A stretch of DNA of 64,000 nt from Leptolyngbya iicbica LK (lineage in GTDB: Bacteria > Cyanobacteriota > Cyanobacteriia > Phormidesmidales > Phormidesmidaceae). The notes beneath the pieces were generated by a model. That model was not told the DNA's origin. It saw only the letters and a program-made list of their open reading frames with translations, and ran no database searches. The first letter of the stretch is position 1. Every line of letters begins with the position of its first letter. The DNA lies in the NCBI RefSeq assembly GCF_004212215.1, contig NZ_QVFV01000002.1, positions 606,482 through 670,481 on the forward strand, in the 5' to 3' direction. Shown piece after piece: positions 58,764-64,000 of this stretch. The position numbers were made by a program, and so were the translations under genes.

Positions 58764-60533
58764 ATGTCTTTGGAACCGCCATCATCTCAGACAGATAGTC
58801 ACGATTCCAGCATCGCCGCTTCAGAAACTAGTTCTGAAGCATTGTCTTTCGAGGACTCATCGCTGCTGGAGCCGACAGTAGAAGCAACCTCACGATCTGC
58901 CCATCGTAAGTATGGTCGGGCGTTGCTAGGGCTGGGTATTTTTGCGGCCCTCAGCGGCGGCATTCTGCTGACCACTCAATTGATTAAACCGTCTGATTCT
59001 ATGGCGGGAATGGAAGGCCATGACATGTCGGGCATGTCCCATGACGACATGATGCAGGTCGATGGGGCATTTAATCCGGTACCCGTCACGGTCGAGGTGG
59101 TTCAGGCTGGGACTTTTGAAGCCGGAGTGTCTTATACGGGCTCGATCATGCCCTACCAGGAAGCGGTGGTGTATCCGCGAGTAGCGGGGCAGTTGACGAA
59201 CTATTCGGTGTATCCGGGCGATCGCGTTGAAGCCGGTCAAGTGTTGGCAGACTTAATCGCGGACGAGCGCTCCACGGAACTTGCGGAAGCCCGCGCCGAG
59301 GCCGATGCGATGAATACGTCCTTGCAGGTAAGCCAAGTCGAAATTGACGAGCAGGTGCAAGAGATTGCTCGACTGCAAGCAGAACTAGATTATCTAAATC
59401 TTCAGAAAGACCGCTTTGCGAAGCTCACGGCTGAAGGTGCCACTTCTCAGCAGGAGTATGATGCGGTAGCCACAGAAGCCGCTGCCAAAGAGGCTGCTCT
59501 AGAGCAAGCCAACGCTAAGCTAACTCGCCTGGGTGCCCAAGTTACACGGGAGCAGGCCAGGGTTGGGCAGGCTGAGGCAAAAGTTAATACTGCGGCTGTG
59601 ATGCAGGGCTACACCACATTGCAGTCACCGATTAGCGGCATCGTACAGACTCGCATGGTTGACCCAGGCGTGGTGGTACAGCCAGGAATGGGAGTGCTGA
59701 AAATTGGCGACTACTCACGGGTGCGGCTCCAGGCCAATGTCGCGCAAAAGGATGCGGGCTATATCCGAGTGGGCACGCCCATTCGCGCCCAGGTGCCCGG
59801 AGCCACAGACGCACCGCTGACAGGCAGCGTCACTAGCATCTTTCCTCAGACCAACAACGATACCCGCACTGTTGTAGTTGAAGCAGTGATTGATAATCCC
59901 CAAGGGCGCTTGCTGTCGGGTCAGTATTTAGAGATGACCCTACTGACTAATAGCCAGACCAATGCGCTGTCGGTGCCGCAGTCTGCCGTGGTGGATTACA
60001 ACGGCGAGCCATCAGTTTGGGTGATGGCGGGTACGGCTGCTGAACGGCGGACGGTAGAGACGGGGATGGTGAATGGCGATCGAGTTACTATCACCAGCGG
60101 TCTCAACCCTGGCGATCAAGTCATTACTTCCGGGCACAGCCGATTGGTTCCTGGTGTACAGGTAGCCGTGGTGGACGAAGCGGGTATGCCTATGCCCATG
60201 CTGGGCGATAGCAGTCAAGGGAGTGTCGAGGTGGCAATCGTCGAACCTGATCCAACCCAGGGATTTAAGCCGGGAGCGGCGGAACTCATGCTAGAAGTGC
60301 GCGACCCCGATACTCAGGAACCGCTGCCGGTTCAGGATGTCGTGGTGGATGCCACGATGCCCATGCCCAACATGGCCCCGATGACCACCATGGTGCAGCT
60401 TGAACCGGCTGACCAACCAGGGCAGTTCCAGGTCAAGACTCACTTCGGCATGGCCGGGGAGTGGCAGCTCAAAGTCGAGGTTAATGACCCTGACTACCAA
60501 GGCCAATCCCTTATTGCCGTGCCGGTTGAGTAG
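58764..60533 (+). CDS. RND adaptor with Met/His-rich loop and fused C-terminal YtkA-like domain
   Basis: The 589-residue protein has a membrane anchor (GRALLGLGIFAALSGGILLT), then a metal-binding-like stretch (MAGMEGHDMSGMSHDDMM). A normal adaptor core follows: lipoyl halves near 120-150 and 280-310 around a coiled coil, with LQSPISGIVQTRMVDPG, and then barrel domains. From about residue 490 a second module begins (VEVAIVEPDPTQGFKPGAAE, MPMPNMAPMTTMVQLEPADQ) that matches the free YtkA-like protein encoded next. The Met-rich parts point to Cu/Ag. It is the first gene of the RND operon behind direct-repeat box 5. Confidence 0.88.
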   Translation: MSLEPPSSQTDSHDSSIAASETSSEALSFEDSSLLEPTVEATSRSAHRKYGRALLGLGIFAALSGGILLTTQLIKPSDSMAGMEGHDMSGMSHDDMMQVDGAFNPVPVTVEVVQAGTFEAGVSYTGSIMPYQEAVVYPRVAGQLTNYSVYPGDRVEAGQVLADLIADERSTELAEARAEADAMNTSLQVSQVEIDEQVQEIARLQAELDYLNLQKDRFAKLTAEGATSQQEYDAVATEAAAKEAALEQANAKLTRLGAQVTREQARVGQAEAKVNTAAVMQGYTTLQSPISGIVQTRMVDPGVVVQPGMGVLKIGDYSRVRLQANVAQKDAGYIRVGTPIRAQVPGATDAPLTGSVTSIFPQTNNDTRTVVVEAVIDNPQGRLLSGQYLEMTLLTNSQTNALSVPQSAVVDYNGEPSVWVMAGTAAERRTVETGMVNGDRVTITSGLNPGDQVITSGHSRLVPGVQVAVVDEAGMPMPMLGDSSQGSVEVAIVEPDPTQGFKPGAAELMLEVRDPDTQEPLPVQDVVVDATMPMPNMAPMTTMVQLEPADQPGQFQVKTHFGMAGEWQLKVEVNDPDYQGQSLIAVPVE

Positions 60534-60589
60534 CGTTTTGTAACGCTTCTATTTCCATTATTTCATTTCATCAACATAGTGAGGATTTC

Positions 60590-61039
60590 ATGAAAAAGGT
60601 TCTATTTCTTTTGGTGCCGATGATTTTTTTGACGGCAGCTTGCGGTGGCGGTAACCAAGCAGACAGTGAACCCGAAGCGGATACGGCTGCCGCTCCGACA
60701 ACAGAAACAACCGATACTCCGACCTCAGAGGGAGTAGACATCGCCCTGGTGTCTCCTGAAGATGCTTCGCTACCGATGGGAGATGCTGAGCTATTGTTGC
60801 AAGTGGCTGATCCGGCTACGGGCGAGCCTGTAGCGTTAGAAAACCTAGAGGTTGATCTCTCTATGGGTATGGACGGCATGGAGCCGATGACCACGATGAC
60901 GATGGTAGAACCGGGTGAACAACCTGGAGAGTACAAAGTCATGACCAACCTTGGTATGGCTGGGATGTGGACGATGGAGGTAACATCAGCAGATCCCGCG
61001 ATGCCCGGAGAAGCGACCTTCGAGCTGGACGTGCAATAG
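60590..61039 (+). CDS. YtkA-like lipoprotein
   Basis: The 149-residue protein has a lipoprotein signal with lipobox LTAAC. A Thr/Ala-rich linker follows, then a YtkA/FixH-like beta-sandwich (DIALVSPEDASLPMGDAELL, MGMDGMEPMTTMTMV, GMAGMWTMEVTSADP). Met residues are placed as in the C-terminal module of the RND adaptor upstream, so the two domains are probably paralogous and may pass copper to the pump. GTGAGGA precedes the ATG. Confidence 0.85.
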   Translation: MKKVLFLLVPMIFLTAACGGGNQADSEPEADTAAAPTTETTDTPTSEGVDIALVSPEDASLPMGDAELLLQVADPATGEPVALENLEVDLSMGMDGMEPMTTMTMVEPGEQPGEYKVMTNLGMAGMWTMEVTSADPAMPGEATFELDVQ

Positions 61040-61050
61040 CCGACTTTAAG

Positions 61051-61074
61051 AGAGGCATCTTTAACGATGCCTCT
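61051..61074 (+). repeat. Perfect hairpin inside the RND operon
   Basis: AGAGGCATC (61051-61059) and GATGCCTCT (61066-61074) pair over nine bases around a six-base loop, between the YtkA and permease genes. No T run follows, so it is more likely an mRNA processing or stability element, or a partial attenuator, than a full terminator. Confidence 0.6.
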
Positions 61075-61121
61075 GCCAACTTACCTCCCAACCCCACTTT
61101 TCCACGCTGAGATTATTGCTG

Positions 61122-64000
61122 ATGAAAAGCTTCCTGACCAGTTGGTCGATCAAACATCCGGTCATCGTCGCGGCTCTGTACATCGCCGTGCTGGTGCTGT
61201 CGCTGTTGACACTGTTTTTGCTACCAGTACGGATGATGCCCTATGTGGAAAGTCCGCTGGTGTCGATTGTGACGATGGCCCCAGGGTCGTCGCCGACGGA
61301 AGTGGAAACCTACATCAGCAAGCCGATTGAGCAGCGCATGACGGTGCTCGATGGGGTGCGATTCATTCGTTCTAGCTCCCAGCAAGACATGTCTTTGGTG
61401 ACGATTCAGTTTGCTTGGGGCGACGACATCAATAAGGCGGTGCAGTCGGTTCAGAGTGTGATGACGGCAGCCGAGGGCGATATTGAGCTAGATGGTTTTA
61501 ACTCCCGTTCCTACTGGGTGTTGCCCATTGATCCACTGAACCGTCCGGTACTGACCCTGGCCCTACAGGGGGACGGTTGGGACCCAGTGCAGCTACGGGA
61601 GTTTGCCGATAATACTTTGGTGGATCGGCTGACCCAGGTGCCCAACGTACAGGCAGTGTCGATCTTTGGCGGCTATCGGCGGCAGCTTCAGGTCGTGGTA
61701 GATCGACAACAGCTAGCAGCCTATGGCCTGTCGATTCTCCAAGTGCGCGATGCCATTGACGCCAACAACGTCAGCCAGGGCGCGGGGGTACTGACCCAGG
61801 GAGATTCCGAAATTCTGGTGCGAGCCGATAAGCGGGCACTGAGCGCTGCCGATGTGATGGACTACCCCATCCTGGAGCAGGACGGACAGGTAGTCTATGT
61901 CCGCGATGTGGCAACGGTGAAAGACACCTTTGAGGAGCGACGCAGCGGCTATCGCTACAACGGTGAGGCGGCCCTGGCAGTGAACGTGATTCAGAAGCCG
62001 GACTCCAGTTCGCCGCAGGTGATTGAGCAGGTGCGGGCCGAGTTAGAAAAGATTCAGGCCGAAAATCCCGGACTCAGCTTTGAGGAAGCCTACGACAACT
62101 CCTATTTGGTCAACATCATTCTCGACAGCACCTTCCAGGAGTTGCTAATCAGCGTGCTCCTGGCAGGCATTGTAATTCTGATTTTCTTAGAAGATTTTCG
62201 GGCGACGGCGATCATTATGATCTCCATTCCTACTTCCCTGGCCCTCTCCACCCTGCCCTTTATTCCCATCGAGATGTCGCTCAACTCCTCGACGCTGATT
62301 GGGATGATGATGGCGATCGGGAAGCTAGTCGATGACTCGATTATTGTGATTGACTCCATAGACCAGAAGCTACGAGCAGGCTTCCGTCCGATGCAGGCCG
62401 CCATCAAAGGCACCGGGGAAGTGTTTCTCGCTAGTGCAGCGGCCAGTTGCGTCATGATTGCGGCGCTATTGCCGACAATTCTCGCGGGAGGACTAACAGG
62501 GCTGATGTTTGTGGGCATCGTCTGGCCCATGGTGTTCGCCTTCATCGCTTCGCTGATTGTGTCGGTGACGCTGATTCCGCTGATTGCCGCTTTCGTTCTG
62601 AAGCCACCCCAAGAGCGACGACAGCAACAAACCTGGCTGCAATGGTTGACCACGCCGGTACGGGTGGGTTTTCAGAAGCTGGAGCAGGGGTATGGGTGGC
62701 TGCTCGATCGCTGCATGAATAATCGCGAAATTACGCTGGCGATCGCCGGTTCTGCCATCGTCCTGGCGATTGCCATCTATCCCTTTGTGCCCCAGGAAAT
62801 GATGCCCCTGGGCGACTCTGGTCAGTTCATGGCGTCTCTGGAGATGGAGGCCGGAACCTCCTTCGCGAAAACTGACGAGAGCGTTTACCAGCTAGAACAA
62901 CTCCTCCTTGCCCAACCCGATATTGCCAAAGTGTCCGCCCAAACTGGCTTTGAGTTGACCCGCAACAGTACCTATTTCAGCGGCTACAGCATGGGTAGCG
63001 TCAACTCGGCGTCGCTGGTTGTCACCCTAGAAGATGAGCGCGATCGCGACATCTGGGAAATTATGGACAGCGTGGAAGCCGAGGCCCGTCGCACCATTCC
63101 TGGTTTGCGCCGCATTGCCCTGAAGGAAATGGGCGTGGATGTCATGGCCACCTCCGCTGCGCCGATTCAGCTCGCAGTTTACGGCGAAGACTTGGAGGTG
63201 TTGCACCGTCTGGCGGCAGGGGTGCTGCGCATTGCCGAAGACACCCCTGGTCTGGTGATGGCTCAAACCAGCTCGGCGCTGACTCAACCGGAATATCAGC
63301 TCACGGTCGATCGCCGTCGGGCTGAAGAACTGGGATTAAACGTGCGGATGGTGGCCCAGCAGGCCCGCTACGCCCTGAATGGGGGCTTCACTCAGCGCTA
63401 TTACAACCGGCCTAACCTGCGACAGAACTCGATTCTGGTGCGCTATGAAGAAGAACAGCGGGGCACCGTAGACAACTTAGCCGGAACTTATATCACCACA
63501 TCTGACGGGCAGCAGGTCCCGCTAAACACCGTTGCTACCTTAGAACGTCAAAGCGGCCCTACTCTAATTGAGCATGTGGGCGGTAAGCGGGTGGTGTACG
63601 TCAACGGCTACTACCGCAAGGGCGGACCCGCGTCGATGGACCTCTCGATGGCGATCGCCATGCGAGCAGGACAAGAACTCAATTTTCCTCCTGGCTATGG
63701 AGTGGACTCCATGGGCGACATGACCGACATGATGATCGAGTTCGATCGCCTGCTCAAAGGTCTGCTGGTGTCGCTGATTCTGATTTATCTGATTCTGGTG
63801 ATTCAGTTCGGCTCCTTTATTCAGCCGCTGGTGATGATGATCTCGGTGCCGCTGCAATTAGTCGGCGTCTTCGGCGGATTGATTTTGGCCCAACAGACCC
63901 TGTCGAGCGTATCGATTCTAGGCATTGTGATTCTGTCAGGTCTATCCCTCTCGGCAGCGATTCTGCTGCTGGAGCTGATCTTGGCGAAACGAGCTGAAGG
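61122..64000 (+). CDS. RND efflux permease, 3' end beyond the window
   Basis: The frame from ATG 61122 (KSFLTSWSIKHPVIVAALYI) stays open to the last base, about 959 codons, so the C-terminal part of an RND pump is missing. Features include SPLVSIVTMAPGSSPTEVET and a TM4 block LIGMMMAIGKLVDDSIIVID with paired Asp. The second half has the ILIYLILVIQFGSFIQPLVM helix. The location after a Met-rich adaptor and YtkA protein suggests metal export, but the Asp pair is of HAE1 type rather than the CusA (VDAAIVMIEN) type, so the substrate is uncertain. Confidence 0.9.
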   Translation, partial: MKSFLTSWSIKHPVIVAALYIAVLVLSLLTLFLLPVRMMPYVESPLVSIVTMAPGSSPTEVETYISKPIEQRMTVLDGVRFIRSSSQQDMSLVTIQFAWGDDINKAVQSVQSVMTAAEGDIELDGFNSRSYWVLPIDPLNRPVLTLALQGDGWDPVQLREFADNTLVDRLTQVPNVQAVSIFGGYRRQLQVVVDRQQLAAYGLSILQVRDAIDANNVSQGAGVLTQGDSEILVRADKRALSAADVMDYPILEQDGQVVYVRDVATVKDTFEERRSGYRYNGEAALAVNVIQKPDSSSPQVIEQVRAELEKIQAENPGLSFEEAYDNSYLVNIILDSTFQELLISVLLAGIVILIFLEDFRATAIIMISIPTSLALSTLPFIPIEMSLNSSTLIGMMMAIGKLVDDSIIVIDSIDQKLRAGFRPMQAAIKGTGEVFLASAAASCVMIAALLPTILAGGLTGLMFVGIVWPMVFAFIASLIVSVTLIPLIAAFVLKPPQERRQQQTWLQWLTTPVRVGFQKLEQGYGWLLDRCMNNREITLAIAGSAIVLAIAIYPFVPQEMMPLGDSGQFMASLEMEAGTSFAKTDESVYQLEQLLLAQPDIAKVSAQTGFELTRNSTYFSGYSMGSVNSASLVVTLEDERDRDIWEIMDSVEAEARRTIPGLRRIALKEMGVDVMATSAAPIQLAVYGEDLEVLHRLAAGVLRIAEDTPGLVMAQTSSALTQPEYQLTVDRRRAEELGLNVRMVAQQARYALNGGFTQRYYNRPNLRQNSILVRYEEEQRGTVDNLAGTYITTSDGQQVPLNTVATLERQSGPTLIEHVGGKRVVYVNGYYRKGGPASMDLSMAIAMRAGQELNFPPGYGVDSMGDMTDMMIEFDRLLKGLLVSLILIYLILVIQFGSFIQPLVMMISVPLQLVGVFGGLILAQQTLSSVSILGIVILSGLSLSAAILLLELILAKRAE

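Noticed and set aside
60551-60571. A sixth direct-repeat box before the YtkA lipoprotein gene
   Set aside because: TTTCC and TTTCAT motifs are present but 9 or 5 bases apart, not the 11 bases of the other five boxes.
1-64000. CRISPR arrays
   Set aside because: The tandem and interspersed repeats found (iteron-like cluster, coding microsatellites, copper boxes) lack regular repeats with unique spacers, and no cas gene was seen.
9161-64000. Second copy of the tRNA-Gly 3' end as right attachment site
   Set aside because: I looked for GGTTCGAGTCC with CACCCGC and did not find a second copy; the closest string, GGTTCGAGTTAAT at about 12152, lies inside the Xis-like gene and does not continue the match.

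Overview
The window looks like cyanobacterial DNA. GCGATCGC-type (HIP1-like) octamers are frequent, several small proteins resemble cyanobacterial families, and two genes are of kinds found in cyanobacteria (a cyanoexosortase-like protein and a TIGR03943-type membrane protein). The genus cannot be told from the sequence alone; a filamentous, Leptolyngbya-like organism would fit.

Layout. (1) 1-8.9 kb is probably resident chromosome with IS scars. An AT-rich ArnT/PMT-type glycosyltransferase lies between two direct copies of a transposase 3' end. A 5'-truncated gene, a DoxX membrane protein and an RND pump pair (adaptor plus permease) follow. A tRNA-Gly(CCC) ends this part. (2) 8.9-16.4 kb starts with a tyrosine recombinase directly downstream of the tRNA, the usual arrangement for an integrated element. 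It continues with a phage-type S24 repressor, a divergent Ner-like HTH protein, an excisionase-like protein, a DUF3987/Toprim replication protein and a dense cluster of GTAGACA/TGTCTAC repeats (iteron-like). (3) 16.4-22.4 kb is an accessory patch: a Uma2-type nuclease, a decayed fragment of the element's own VirB4 gene, a three-gene ABC-three-component (ABC-3C) conflict operon with a restriction-endonuclease-like effector, and an ISAzo13-type insertion sequence. (4) 22.5-46.4 kb is a partition pair (ParA and a small partner) followed by a full-looking type IV secretion operon: VirB2, B3, B4, B5-like, B6, B8, B10, B9, an M23 peptidase and VirD4. The operon ends in a 2489-residue polyvalent protein. 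That protein combines an adenine-methyltransferase-like domain, a Strawberry-notch-type helicase, a MutS-domain-I-like segment and a DUF3991/Toprim end. A second, well-formed gene is read in another frame inside it. (5) 46.6-64 kb is a metal (probably copper) resistance island: TolC-type channel, multicopper oxidase CopA, CopB, thioredoxin-like protein, DUF3105, Lgt, DUF411, exosortase, MerR, a frameshifted TIGR03943 gene, an RND adaptor with a fused YtkA domain, a free YtkA lipoprotein and an RND permease that runs off the end.

How it fits together. The simplest reading is an integrative and conjugative element inserted at tRNA-Gly that carries a defence operon and metal resistance as cargo. 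Its right end is not in the window: I did not find a second copy of the tRNA 3' end. No relaxase was recognised. The metal island appears to be wired by a repeated direct-repeat box, TTTCA(C/T)-N5-TTTCA(C/T), seen five times in front of different transcription units, and by two MerR-type promoters.

All family calls come from reading the sequence and from memory of the families. No database search was run.
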